25,619 nt of DNA from Tubiluchus corallicola (GCA_030141605.1 JAQGDQ010001784.1:1-25619); one strand, 5' to 3'; shown: positions 10,505-20,816, counted from the first letter of the stretch. Numbers and translations: made by a program. The notes: generated by a model from the letters alone, not told the origin.

Positions 10505-12450
10505 AAAGTCACTGCAAATGTCTGTTTTTGACTTAGCTTATTTATATGCTGAAGTTACTGTTAGTGTCTGTTTTGACTTAGCTTATTACTAAACTGAAGT
10601 TACTGTTAATGTCTGTTTTGACTTAGCTTATTACTAAACTGAAGTTACTGTTAATGTCTGTTTTGACTTAGTTTATTAATGTTCAAAAGTAACTGTAAAT
10701 GTCTGTTTTTGAGTTAGCTTATTACTATGCTGACGTTACAGTTAATGTCTGTTTTTGAGTTGGCTTATTACTATGCTGAAATTACTGTTAGTGTCCGTTT
10801 CTGAGTTAGCTTATTACTAAACTCAAATTACTGTTAATGTCTGTTTTTGAGTTAGCTTATTACTATGCTGAAGTTACTGTTAATGTCTGTTTTGAGTTAA
10901 CTTACTAATGTTCAAAAGTCACTGCAAATGTCTGTTTTTGACTTAGCTTATTAATATGCTGAAGTTACTGTTAGTGTCTGTTTTGACTTAGCTTATTACT
11001 AAACTGAAGTTACTGTTAATGTCCGTTTTGACTTAGCTTATTAATGTTCAAAAGTAACTGTAAATGTCTGTTTTTGAGTTAGCTTATTACTATGCTGACG
11101 TTACAGTTAATGTCTGTTTTTGAGTTGGCTTATTACTATGCTGAAATTACTGTTAGTGTCCGTTTCTGAGTTAGCTTATTACTAAACTCAAATTACTGTT
11201 AATGTCTGTTTTTGAGTTAGCTTATTACTATGCTGAAGTTACTGTTAATATCTGTTTTGACTTAGCTTATTACTAAACTGAAGTTACTGTTAATGTCTGT
11301 TTTGAGTTAACTTACTAATGTTCAAAAGTCACTGCAAATGTCTGTTTTTGACTTAGCTTATTAATATGCTGAAGTTACTGTTGGTGTCTGTTTTGACTTA
11401 GCTTATTACTAAACTGAAGTTACTGTTAATGTCTGTTTTGACTTAGCTTATTACTAAACTGAAGTTACTGTTAATGTCTGTTTTGACTTAGCTTATTAAT
11501 GTTCAAAAGTAACTGTAAATGTCTGTTTTTGAGTTAGCTTATTACTATGCTGACGTTACAGTTAATGTCTGTTTTTGAGTTGGCTTATTACTATGCTGAA
11601 ATTACTGTTAGTGTCCGCTTCTGAGTTAGCTTATTACTAAACTCAAATTACTGTTAATGTCTGTTTTTGAGTTAGCTTATTACTATGCTGAAGTTACTGT
11701 TAATGTCTGTTTTGAGTTAACTTATTAATGTTCAAAAGTCACTGTCAAAAGTCACTGTAAATGTCTGTTTTTAAGTTAGCTTATTAGTATGCTGAAGTTA
11801 CTGTTAATGTCTGTTTTGACTTAACTTATTAATGTTCAAAAGTCACTACTGTAAATGTCTGTTTTTAAGTTAGCTTATTAGTATGCTGAAGTTACTGTTA
11901 ATGTCTGTTTTGACTTAACTTATTAATGTTCAAAAGTCACTACTGTAAACGTCTGTTTTTAAGTTAGCTTATTAGTATGCTGAAGTTACTGTTAGTGTCT
12001 GTTTTGACTTAGCTTATTACTAAACTGAAGTTACTGTTAATGTCTGTTTTGACTTAGCTTATTACTAAACTGAAGTTACTGTTAATGTCTGTTTTGACTT
12101 AGCTTATTACTAAACTGAAGTTACTGTTAATGTCTGTTTTGACTTAGTTTATTAATGTTCAAAAGTCACGGTAAATATCTGTTTTGGAGTTAGCTTATTA
12201 CTATGCTGAAGTTACTGTTAAAGTCTGTTTTGACTTAACTTATTAATGTTTAAAAGTCACTGTAAATGTCTGATTTTGAGTTGGCTTATTATTTTTCAAA
12301 AGTCACTGCAAATGTTTGTTTTTGTGTTAGCTTATTACTACGCTGAAGTTACTGTTAATGTCTGTTTTTGAGTTAGCTTATTACTATGCTGAAGTTACTG
12401 TTAATATCTGTTTTTGACTTACGTAATTACTAATCTGAAGTCACTGTAAA
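10505..12450. repeat. 1.9-kb minisatellite, ~45-bp units, 410-bp higher-order period
   Basis: The basic unit is about 45 bp, of the form GAAGTTACTGTTAATGTCTG with TTTTGACTTAGCTTATTA and a variable end (CTAAACT, CTATGCT or ATGTTCAAAAG). The landmark ACTGCAAATGTCTGTTTTTG occurs at 10511, 10921 and 11331, exactly 410 bp apart. Each 410-bp block thus holds nine subunits in a fixed variant order (CTAAACT types, an AATGTTCAAAAG type, GACGTTACAG, GGCTTATT, CCGTTTCTGAG). Block 2 has one fewer CTAAACT unit at its start and one more at its end, which keeps the length. From about 11740 the order becomes irregular. Confidence 0.93.
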
Positions 12451-12992
12451 GGTCTATTTTCTCAAGAATAATTGATTTTGTTACTTGTGCGCCTTGTGTA
12501 TTCATGTGAGCTTACGGATTAAGATGTTTTATATTCTGTTAATAAGTGACATATTGTGCAATCTGGTTCTAAATACTGAAAATTCTGCTAAAACTTAAAA
12601 ATGTACTGATAAATATAAGTTCAAGCTCTTTTTTGCACCTGTGCATATTTCAATTTCTTAGAAATGACAAAATAGCATATGAAATTTAACATAATTATGT
12701 TAGCAGTGTTTACGTTTTTTCTGAGTAACAATTCATCGGTCGGAGACTCTATCAGACTAAATTGTTTAATTATCTGCATTATTTCGAAAACGAATTAGTA
12801 AAAGTAACATTAATTTGTATTCCTCATATTGGAGAACTGTGTGCCCGTTTCTTTACAGACCGGTCGCGTAATGTTAGCGTGTTTTGCGGTTTATTATGGC
12901 ACGTGTAATCAGTGCAGTGCCACCTGTTGACAGGAAAAAGTATCTTTGGACAAGCCTGATTTCAAAAAAGCTGATAAGTTATAAAGTAAAAC
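12451..12992. other. No recognised gene
   Basis: AT-rich unique-looking DNA. I see no open frame of note, tRNA or repeat structure. Confidence 0.5.
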
Positions 12993-12998
12993 TTTATT
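12993..12998 (-). promoter_or_regulatory. AATAAA on minus strand, candidate polyA signal
   Basis: AATAAA reads on the minus strand about 1.09 kb downstream of the helicase stop codon. It follows GCGAAATGTTGTCG (about 13013-13000), which resembles the GAAACGTTGTCGAATAAAG context of some retroelement 3' ends, so it may belong to a remnant and not to the gene. A nearer variant, ATTAAA, lies at 14072-14067, only 13 nt after the stop. Confidence 0.3.
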
Positions 12999-13429
12999 CG
13001 ACAACATTTCGCAGAAAACTGGTTAACACAATCACATAAAATTTTTCTCAAGCAAATGAACATAAGTTATTAATTATTTAAATAACTAGAAAATAAAATA
13101 ATAATTAATAAGCCGAACAGGAAATCTTACACCAATTATAAACAATCTGGTAATCTCTAATTATAACGTATAATAACATATACAACAAATTAAATACAAT
13201 TTAAAACCGAACTTAGCCAAATTTCCGATATAAGCAGTTAATTCGATGCACACTGTAGCTTTAACATGTATTTAACTATAATCTGCGGACATATTTTTGC
13301 TTATTTTTCATTTTTTCCATAAAAATATAAATATCAAGCCCAAAAAATTATATAGTAGCTTTTGCTTGACCAACACCTATAGTATAAATGTCTACACAGG
13401 TAAGATATTATTTGAAGAGTTTACCTTCA

Positions 13430-13663
13430 GCTTAAAGGTTTCGTTCAGGCGTAAAGACTTCTTGTGCAAGTTTGTCCGAGAGTAAACTTGAGCATGTGAA
13501 CGGTTTGGCAAATTCTCTCGCAACTTATTGCGAACCCAGCGAGAGTTGCTGAGAGCTATTTTGCAATAAGTTGCCAAGCCGTTCACACGTGCAACTTTAC
13601 TCTCGGAGAGAAGTTGTGTGCAATAAGTCACGAAAGAAGTCACCACATCTGAATGCGCCCTAA
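13430..13663. mobile_element. Palindromic MITE
   Basis: Long imperfect hairpin: 13476-13511 pairs with 13571-13606 at 31 of 36 positions (CCGAGAGTAAA...TTGGCAA). Inside it, GCAACTTATTGC (13520s) pairs with GCAATAAGTTGC (13560s). The outer parts are weaker: CTTCTTGTGCAAG on the left against a longer right end finishing ATGCGCCCT near 13661. It has no coding capacity. It lies about 420 bp downstream of the helicase stop, possibly in its 3'UTR. Exact ends and target duplication are unclear. Confidence 0.7.
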
Positions 13664-14084
13664 GACCTACTGCTCACAAGTTTTAACGGCAATATATAAA
13701 GTTACATTTGTTTCCAATCATGTGGTACTGCGAAGAGCTTCAAAACAAAAATTTGGAAGTCTTTTAAAAAAATAATGTGAATCCAAAATTAAATTTTGAA
13801 GCTAATAGAAACCGTTATACAATAGTCACGCTGTACAACTGACTCTATGTCATGTTTCATAACGTTTCCATATAATTACATTCACTCAGACACGTTCCAT
13901 AATCAATCAAGCAAAAATTTCATTGAAATACATTCGTGTAAATTGTCAAACATTCAACCAGAATTTTAAAGAATGAAATTCAACATCTAAAAAAATAACT
14001 AACGCATATCACTTTTTAACCCCTTCACAGGGAAAGATGATTAAAAATCATTTTAACAACGAAAACTTTAATTCACAACTTTGT

Positions 14085-17000
14085 TTAGTGTTGCCCGTAT
14101 TCGAACCCCCACGAGAAGTTTGGCACCGAATCACCGGCTTCGAAGCCGTCATCAGGAGCCCAGGAAGAACCCGCGTCGGTGCCCCACTGTAAGCCACCAT
14201 AACCAGAAGATCTGAGGTCTCCTGGATCTTCCATAAGATTGTTATTCTGCCACTGCATGTAGCTGCCGGATGCGTGGCCAGGTACAGCCTCCCACATGGC
14301 ACACATCCGTTCACCCACTATGGGATCGATCTCTTGACCGTCTGGACCAGTGAAGATATTTTTGTCACCACTCCATGGGCTGATGATGTGTTGACATGTG
14401 TGAAAAGGAACATTAGCCCTTCTCAGCCACATGATGGGAAAAGTCGCGCCCATGTATCCGGAGCCAGGATAGTGGTCCTTGTTATTCATTCCGACAACTT
14501 TAGCATAGCCCTGGAAGTGTCCGCTTCCCTTTACGGAAAAAATCAAAAAGACGTTTTTGCCTTCCTGGAAGGCCTTATTGATTTTCTTTTCATTGTCCGT
14601 ATTGGTAGCCCAGATACCCTGATTGAAGGACACTTCTAAACTACGGTAGTTACTGCACTTCATCAAGAAGTAACAATTGCTGGAATAACCGGCCGATGAA
14701 TAGTCTTGTCCGTTATGTCCCAAGTCAGATTTGTTACCAAAACCGAACACTTGCCTATCCAGCTTTAGCGGAGACGGACGCTGTCCCGGGAGGGCAAATT
14801 TAGCTTGAGGGGACTGCCCACCGATGTCGTCATCTGCACCGCGCTGTTGACTACCGTGGCCAGTTGTTACATAGTCTGAAGACATGGGGCGGGGACGCTG
14901 CCCAATACCGGCAGGTTGTTGCAAACCCGCTTCTATCTCTTCGTTAGTCAACACGTTGATGAGCGTCTGCATGACCGTCTCGTCCGCCTGCGACCACGGT
15001 TTGCTGGGAGTTCTCATTCTCCTCAAGAACAGACAGTGCCACTTCTGGCGCAGCTGAAGCACGAGGCTTGTGGCTTCTTGGTCGGCTCGGAACGAAATCC
15101 ATTCGTCGAGTTTCAAGGTCGACTTGGAAGCTGCGTCGTCTTCTCTTTCGTCTCCTTCGCTATCGCTGCCTTCTTCGGGAGCAAATTTTCCGGTCAAATT
15201 TTCCGCTTCGTTGATGACGTCGTGTGATAGGCGGCTGGGCCCGGCAAACAAAACTACCGTTATCGGCGTTACAAGCGTAGCACAGCGAATGTATGCCAAG
15301 TTATTAACCCTGCTTAGTTCTTCATAAACGATCCAGCTAGTGGGTAAATTCTTAATAAGAGCTGCCATATTCTTTGCCACGCTAACATTAACGTTGGTAA
15401 CGGGTGCTGAAATCGTGGAGGACGGATGGAAACGAACTGACCGTTCCTTCTGCGTGTACAGCCTGCAGTAAGTTTTGTCAACACGACACAAATAGGGATA
15501 AGCTCCAGCGGTTAGAACAGCCTTAACGACTGCCCAGTTTTCGGAGTTTGAATTTAAATCTCGTATGTCTCCGGGACCTCTGGCTCGCACGAAGCCAGAT
15601 GCTCTGAGTTGACCCAGGAGCTGCGTTCTCATGCCGAGAATCATTTCCATTGTGGCCGAGGAAATGAAGTTTCTCTCACAAAATGCCTTCTCCCAACCGT
15701 CCGCTCTTGCTTTCTGCCATGCCTGGAATGCTCGCAGCAAAGCCATGTGATCGCTGCTGGTCCCGGCAGCGAACTTTTTGCGAATCAATTGAGTGGTTCG
15801 TTTTTGAGACGGAAAAGACGGCAGTTGAAACGGATCTCGATACGCCAGAGCGCACACGATGGTGAGAATAGGATCTAAGCATTTAAGGACGACGGCATGT
15901 AGAATCATTTTCCCGAGTCTGGGTTCAACCGGCAGGTCGACTAGATGATGTCCAAGCTCCGTCAGGTCTTCCCAGTTATCCAGAGCGTCTATCGTCTTCA
16001 GCAGCTGCACAGACTGACGAGTGACCACGAAAGCCGGCGGCTCCGGGGCTCTGCTGAGAAAGTCGGCAATGCTGGTGTTACTCGGCGCGAGTAATTTAGT
16101 GTGCAGAGCTAGCTCCTGTAGCGGGGAACGTAATAACTCGGCTACTTGAAATGCCGGGAAAGATTGGTAACGTACCTTGCTGAACAGATGAAAAGCGACA
16201 CCTGGACGACAACGACCTGCTCTACCGCGACGCTGAAGAGTGCTTGCTTTACTAATCCAGTTTGTTTTTAAACTGACCACACCGGTCAATGCATCGAACG
16301 TCTTTTGTTTGACTTTCCCGGTATCTACAACGTAGACTACGTCATTAATTGTCAGACTTGTCTCCGAAATGTTTGTGCTCAATATAAATTTTCTTATTCC
16401 GGGCGCCGGTGTTTTGAAAACACGTTTTTGGTCGGATGATTGCATGGCTGAATGTAGAGTGTACAAGACAAACTTGCTCGCATCGCAGAATCGTTTGTCT
16501 TCGGTGAGTATTCTTTCTCTCAGAGCAACGATCTCGTCGTATCCAGGTAGAAAAACCAGGATAGCTCCAGGTTCTTGAGTCGTGTGAATCTTGTACAGAA
16601 GCGTAGTAACAAGATCTAAATCTACTTTATCGTCGTCAAAGCTGGCATGATATGCTTCTAGCAATTCCATGTCTTCCACGGTTAATTCTTGCATGTTTCT
16701 GGCGATGTCCGTTTCCGAATCGGGACAACTCTGATCATACGCGGCCAGATGAGATTCGAGCAAGTCGATGATCTCCTTGCGGTTGAAGTGCCGCCCCCAG
16801 TCGAGCGCAGTCCACTTATTAGAAGCATGGACCATTATGCTGGCGCCAAGATTCAAAAGCTGCTCTACTGTTTCAATATGGCCTCTTCCCGCAGCCACCA
16901 TTAACGGCGTTGCACTCGTCTCCGAGTGTTTGTAATCAACATTCACGTTTTCCGATATGATGAGATGTAGCATGTTGGCGAATGAATCGTCGTGACCGGT

Positions 17001-18377
17001 CAGCCACGACTGGGCAATGGCCGAGTCAATCTCCTCTTGAAGCCAAGGCTCCAATTCGATGTTATCGTCCTGAAGTTCCGGCTTGTTTAACATCCTGTCA
17101 ACGATGCACTGAAAATCAGCTGGTTTGTGGATCGGATGGTGGACCGTTCCACTTGCTAAAGACGGGGAGGACAGTCTAGTGCACCAATCGGACAACTTTT
17201 CTTGCTGCTTCTCCAATTTCTCTTTTCCTGAAACGTACTTTATCATGCCTTTTGTCATGTAACCTGTGAACTTTAATACGTCCTCCAAATACTTTTCCTG
17301 CACAGGAAACTGCTTCCCGGGCACTTTGAGAACAGGACAACCGTTGAAGTACTTTACAAAGAGTTCGACGTCCATTGATGCGCTCATCACAATGACCTTT
17401 AAGTTTCGATGTCTGGCCAGCAGCTGACGAAGCGAAACCAGCAGAAAATCACAGAACTTGTCTCGCTCGTGAACTTCGTCAACGATGATATGAGTGACCG
17501 TGGCGATCGGCATGGCGCTGTCGCCGGCCATCAAGGTTCGAAGAAGAACCCCATTTGTGCAGAAAGTCAGCAAAGTCCTTGGAGACACTCTGCTTTCTAA
17601 TCTTATTTGGTAACCGACCGTCTGCCCAACTTTTTCCCCTCTCTCCTGGGCCACACGTTCGGCGACGCTGAGAGCAGCAATGCGACGGGGTTGCGTGCAA
17701 ATGATCCTGCACGGATAGTTCAACTTGTAAGCATCGTCCAAAATGAACTGCGGAACTTGCGTCGTCTTGCCGCATCCGGTGTCGCCCGTTACCATGACAA
17801 CCTGCTTATCTTTGATCAGTTCCACGATGAGCGATTGCATGTTTGCTATCGGAAGGGAATGCCTGAACGACGTCAGCTCAGACTGTAGCCGGTGGGGAGG
17901 GACCTGCGGAATCCCGTTGTTCAGTCGGCCGGTCGTCTTGCTCACGTCTCTTCCGTAGACCTCAATGGGATTGAACAGACCGACTCTTTCGCTCCTGGGA
18001 ATCAGCTCCTGGCGTTCCTTGCTGGTGAGACCGAACCGTTGCAACAGCGTCTGAACTTGCTGTCTAGAATTCTTGATCATTTGGAACGCGCTCGCCGACT
18101 GCAGCATCAAGGCGCAGTCCTTCTTAGAGACGGTGATGAATCTGGCCATTCCGGAGCCTTTGCTTTTGCTAGCCAAACCCATCGTGAGACACAATCGATG
18201 AATGTACGCCCTCTCTGCAGCGGTGAGAGAAGAGGGAAATTCTATCTCTTTTTGTTCCGCATCGTAGCGGAACTTCTCTAGCGTCAGCGTGACAGCAATC
18301 CTGAATTCCTCACCGACGCAGATGTTGCGCAAACCTTTTGGTCCGCTCTCGCCCCGATTTTTCTTTGACGAAGCCAT
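14085..18377 (-). CDS. YTHDC2: YTHDC2-like 3'-5' RNA helicase with YTH domain
   Basis: An intact 1430-residue protein. The family binds m6A RNA, unwinds RNA 3' to 5', works with MEIOC and XRN1, and drives germ cells from mitosis into meiosis. Domains in order: R3H (about 38-105, R56 and H60); DEAH-type RecA1 with GDTGCGKTT (198-206), TQPRR (228-232), DEVH (300-303) and SAS (332-334); an ankyrin insertion (about 485-545), diagnostic of YTHDC2 among DEAH helicases; RecA2 with STNISETSLT (667-676) and QRRGRAGR (715-722); HA2 and OB (about 780-1050); YTH (about 1235-1365) with cage residue W1256; and a Gly/Trp/Asp-rich tail. The start is secure: TAA lies directly before the ATG in frame, followed by G at +4. 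The coding region has no intron and is clearly more GC-rich than its flanks. The second cage Trp appears replaced (Tyr1303-Pro1304). A retrocopy is possible, but every helicase motif is intact. Confidence 0.96.
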   Translation of the reverse strand: MASSKKNRGESGPKGLRNICVGEEFRIAVTLTLEKFRYDAEQKEIEFPSSLTAAERAYIHRLCLTMGLASKSKGSGMARFITVSKKDCALMLQSASAFQMIKNSRQQVQTLLQRFGLTSKERQELIPRSERVGLFNPIEVYGRDVSKTTGRLNNGIPQVPPHRLQSELTSFRHSLPIANMQSLIVELIKDKQVVMVTGDTGCGKTTQVPQFILDDAYKLNYPCRIICTQPRRIAALSVAERVAQERGEKVGQTVGYQIRLESRVSPRTLLTFCTNGVLLRTLMAGDSAMPIATVTHIIVDEVHERDKFCDFLLVSLRQLLARHRNLKVIVMSASMDVELFVKYFNGCPVLKVPGKQFPVQEKYLEDVLKFTGYMTKGMIKYVSGKEKLEKQQEKLSDWCTRLSSPSLASGTVHHPIHKPADFQCIVDRMLNKPELQDDNIELEPWLQEEIDSAIAQSWLTGHDDSFANMLHLIISENVNVDYKHSETSATPLMVAAGRGHIETVEQLLNLGASIMVHASNKWTALDWGRHFNRKEIIDLLESHLAAYDQSCPDSETDIARNMQELTVEDMELLEAYHASFDDDKVDLDLVTTLLYKIHTTQEPGAILVFLPGYDEIVALRERILTEDKRFCDASKFVLYTLHSAMQSSDQKRVFKTPAPGIRKFILSTNISETSLTINDVVYVVDTGKVKQKTFDALTGVVSLKTNWISKASTLQRRGRAGRCRPGVAFHLFSKVRYQSFPAFQVAELLRSPLQELALHTKLLAPSNTSIADFLSRAPEPPAFVVTRQSVQLLKTIDALDNWEDLTELGHHLVDLPVEPRLGKMILHAVVLKCLDPILTIVCALAYRDPFQLPSFPSQKRTTQLIRKKFAAGTSSDHMALLRAFQAWQKARADGWEKAFCERNFISSATMEMILGMRTQLLGQLRASGFVRARGPGDIRDLNSNSENWAVVKAVLTAGAYPYLCRVDKTYCRLYTQKERSVRFHPSSTISAPVTNVNVSVAKNMAALIKNLPTSWIVYEELSRVNNLAYIRCATLVTPITVVLFAGPSRLSHDVINEAENLTGKFAPEEGSDSEGDEREDDAASKSTLKLDEWISFRADQEATSLVLQLRQKWHCLFLRRMRTPSKPWSQADETVMQTLINVLTNEEIEAGLQQPAGIGQRPRPMSSDYVTTGHGSQQRGADDDIGGQSPQAKFALPGQRPSPLKLDRQVFGFGNKSDLGHNGQDYSSAGYSSNCYFLMKCSNYRSLEVSFNQGIWATNTDNEKKINKAFQEGKNVFLIFSVKGSGHFQGYAKVVGMNNKDHYPGSGYMGATFPIMWLRRANVPFHTCQHIISPWSGDKNIFTGPDGQEIDPIVGERMCAMWEAVPGHASGSYMQWQNNNLMEDPGDLRSSGYGGLQWGTDAGSSWAPDDGFEAGDSVPNFSWGFEYGQH

Positions 18378-18437
18378 TTAGCCCAAAAACTCTCGTCCGA
18401 GTACGTGGCAATTTTCAAAAAGTCGGCCAAACCACCT
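18378..18437 (-). promoter_or_regulatory. 5'UTR with probable 3' splice site
   Basis: On the minus strand GATGTTTCTTACAG/GTGG places a good splice acceptor with its AG at 18437-18436. That leaves 58 nt of 5'UTR (18435-18378) before the ATG. The UTR ends in TAA in frame with the CDS. A donor and first exon would lie further right, perhaps beyond the MITE at 18651-19111. No promoter motif could be assigned. Confidence 0.5.
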
Positions 18438-18650
18438 GTAAGAAACATCAAAGGACAAAGTCATTAAAATTTTAAATACAACTAAAAAACTTTACATGTT
18501 GTTCTGTTATTTGCATACGTTTAAGAAGTACAATGCATAAGTGGTGCGGAATAAAAATTGACATAGTTTTGAAACTTTAAACTGTCAGCTGTCTGTAAAG
18601 AAATTAAAGCAGTTATTCTTTTAATTCAAAACGTAAAACAAAATAATTAT

Positions 18651-19111
18651 TATAGGTTTTACACGTCAAATGTAGACATAGGAATTTCGAATGTGTTTTG
18701 GTAACTCAAATGTGACTTAGGTAAGTCAAATGTGAATGCATTACTTTGAATAAATCGGTAATTAAGTTATTTAAGTGCAAATTAGAAAAAGATAAACCAA
18801 AGATAGTGCATCTGTTAGTAGACCTATAACGTTGTTATTTTAACTTAGGAGCAATTATTAAATTGAAATTAAAGAAGATTAAATTTAACATCCTTAAACT
18901 TTACCACCTATCTACATTTGAGATACCAATGTCACATTTGACTTGACATGTGTCTACATTTGACTTACCAAAAACGCTTAAGATTTCTTGAAAACCATTG
19001 TTAACACATTTGAACTACCTAAGTCTACATTTGAGTTACCAAGACACATTTGAAATACCTAAATCTACATTTGAGTTAACGCAGGTCTACATTTGACATG
19101 AAAAACCTATA
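18651..19111. mobile_element. 461-bp palindromic MITE
   Basis: Termini are inverted: TATAGGTTTTACACGTCAAATGTAGA at the left (18651 on) matches the complement of the right end (to 19111) with few mismatches. Subterminally, the left third carries GTAA.TCAAATGTG in one orientation, while the right half has about eight ACATTTGA copies in the opposite one, several followed by .TTACC. No protein is encoded. Its TA-rich ends suggest a TA target, but this is not certain. It lies 274 bp upstream of the helicase ATG, in the presumed promoter or 5' intron. Confidence 0.75.
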
Positions 19112-19186
19112 TAACATCAGCGTTTTGGCAAGGACATAGCCCTGTTTTCCTACAGCTAACTCTCGGGCCAGGGTTACCATTTTTTT
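19112..19186. other. Short unassigned interval
   Basis: Sits between two mobile elements. It contains TTTTCCTACAG on the plus strand, which resembles a splice acceptor but has no coding context. Confidence 0.4.
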
Positions 19187-19345
19187 GGCCTGTAATGATA
19201 CACTGATGCATCGTGATATGTTTTGTGATGATACGTGTATCGTCAAAGTGAGCCAGTATCGTGATAATCTGAATCATTAGTATTTAGCACAAGCTTGAGT
19301 GCCCGCTGATAAAAACTGTAAGAAGTAATTCAAGCTACAGCCGTA

Positions 19346-19850
19346 GGATGTATTGTAGTTTAATTCCACAGAGTAACTCCGGATGTACTGTAGTTTAATT
19401 CCACAGAGTAACTCCGGATGTACTGTAGTTTAACTCCTGTAGTTTAACTCCACAGTATAACTCCGGATGTACTGTAGTTTAACTCCACAGAGTAACTCCG
19501 GATGTACTGTAGTGTAATTCCACAGAGTAACTCCGGATGTACTGTAGTTTAATTCCACAGAGTAACTCCGGATGTACTGTAGTTTAATACCACAGAGTAA
19601 GTCCGGATGTACTGTAGTTTAATACCACAGAGTAACTCCGGATGTACTGTTGTTTAATACCACAGAGTAACTCCGGATGTACTGTAGTTTAACTCCACAG
19701 AGTAACTCCGGATGTACTGTAGTTTAATTCCACAGAGTAACTCCGGATGTACTGTAGTTTAATACCACAGAGTAACTCCGGATGTACTGTAGTTTAATAC
19801 CACAGAGTAACTCCTAATGTACTGTAGTTTAACTCCACAGAGTAACTCCG
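19346..19850. repeat. Minisatellite, 14 x 35 bp
   Basis: GGATGTACTGTAGTTTAA.TC recurs with a 35-bp step at 19346, 19381 and 19416, and then from 19465 to 19815. One unit (19416) carries a 14-bp partial duplication of TGTAGTTTAACTCC. Variants differ at TTCC, TACC or CTCC. Confidence 0.96.
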
Positions 19851-20258
19851 TGGTCACAATCAGTACAGTGAGTACAGCATTAACAGAGAAGCAGACTTGA
19901 CCTTGACACAGGCACCTGCTGCTAGCAGCCAGCCAAAGCGAAGCTGTTGAAAGTGCAATGTGTTTGTAATAATATATGTAGTAGCAAATTAGGTTTTGCT
20001 TATAAGTTTCTCAAATATCTTGCAGCAAAAGTGAACTACAATACGACCAGCATATTTTAAATCAAAAATATAGAAATGTTTTGCATTTCTGGTGACTTAC
20101 AATGCAAATAATACAAGAGCATAAACAGAAATCAAGCAGTTTGCTCAATTATTTTTGTACTTACTAATTTTAAAATTGTTTGATAAATCTAATATATAAT
20201 ATATATCAACAACTTAAGACTAGTTTTTTTAGTAAAGCCTGCAAACGTCAACTCAATG
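19851..20258. other. Unassigned AT-rich interval
   Basis: No gene is recognised between the 35-bp and TATCGTG arrays. Near 20195-20210 there is a short (TA) run. Confidence 0.5.
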
Positions 20259-20816
20259 AGTATCGTGGTACATACCGTATCATGAGGTTAGTATCGTGAT
20301 ACACACTGTATTGTGAGAGGTTAATATTGTGATACGTATTGTATCATGACGTTAGTATCGGGATACGTATCGTATTGTGAGGTTAGTATCGTGATCATGA
20401 GGTTAGTATCGTGGTAAGTATCGTATCGTGAGGTTAATATCGTGGTACGTATCGTATTGTGAGTTTAGTATCCTGATCATGAGGTTAGTATCGTGGTACG
20501 TATCGTATCGTGAGGTTAGTACCGTGATACGTATCGTGATATGTATCGTGATACGTATCGTATTGTGATGTTAGTATCGTGGTACGTATCATATCGTGAG
20601 GTTAGTATCGTGATACGTATTGTATCGTGAGGTTAGTATCGTGATACGTATCGTATTGTGAGTTTAGTATCGTGATCATGAGGTTAGTATCGTGGTACGT
20701 ATCGTATCGTGAGGTTAGTATCGTGATCATGAGGTTAGTATCGTGGTATGTATCGTATCGTGAGGTTAGTATCGTGATCATGAGGTTAGTATCGTGATAT
20801 GTATCGTACCATGACT
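20259..20816. repeat. TATCGTG-rich tandem array
   Basis: Degenerate units of about 31 bp, modelled on GGTTAGTATCGTGATACGTA followed by TCGTATTGTGA. Some are shortened to GGTTAGTATCGTGATCATGA. The units are rich in self-complementary words (CGTATCGTGATACG, TGATCA), so hairpins are likely. Related words also occur at 19210-19270. Confidence 0.9.

Noticed and set aside
13297-13646. Short frames at 13297-13485 (+) and 13392-13646 (-)
   Set aside because: They overlap the palindromic MITE and show no domain.
14274-18281. Plus-strand and alternative minus-strand frames inside the helicase gene
   Set aside because: Antisense or out-of-frame shadows of a clearly conserved coding region.
19150-19160. 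TTTTCCTACAG as a plus-strand splice acceptor
   Set aside because: No coding exon follows; it lies between mobile elements.
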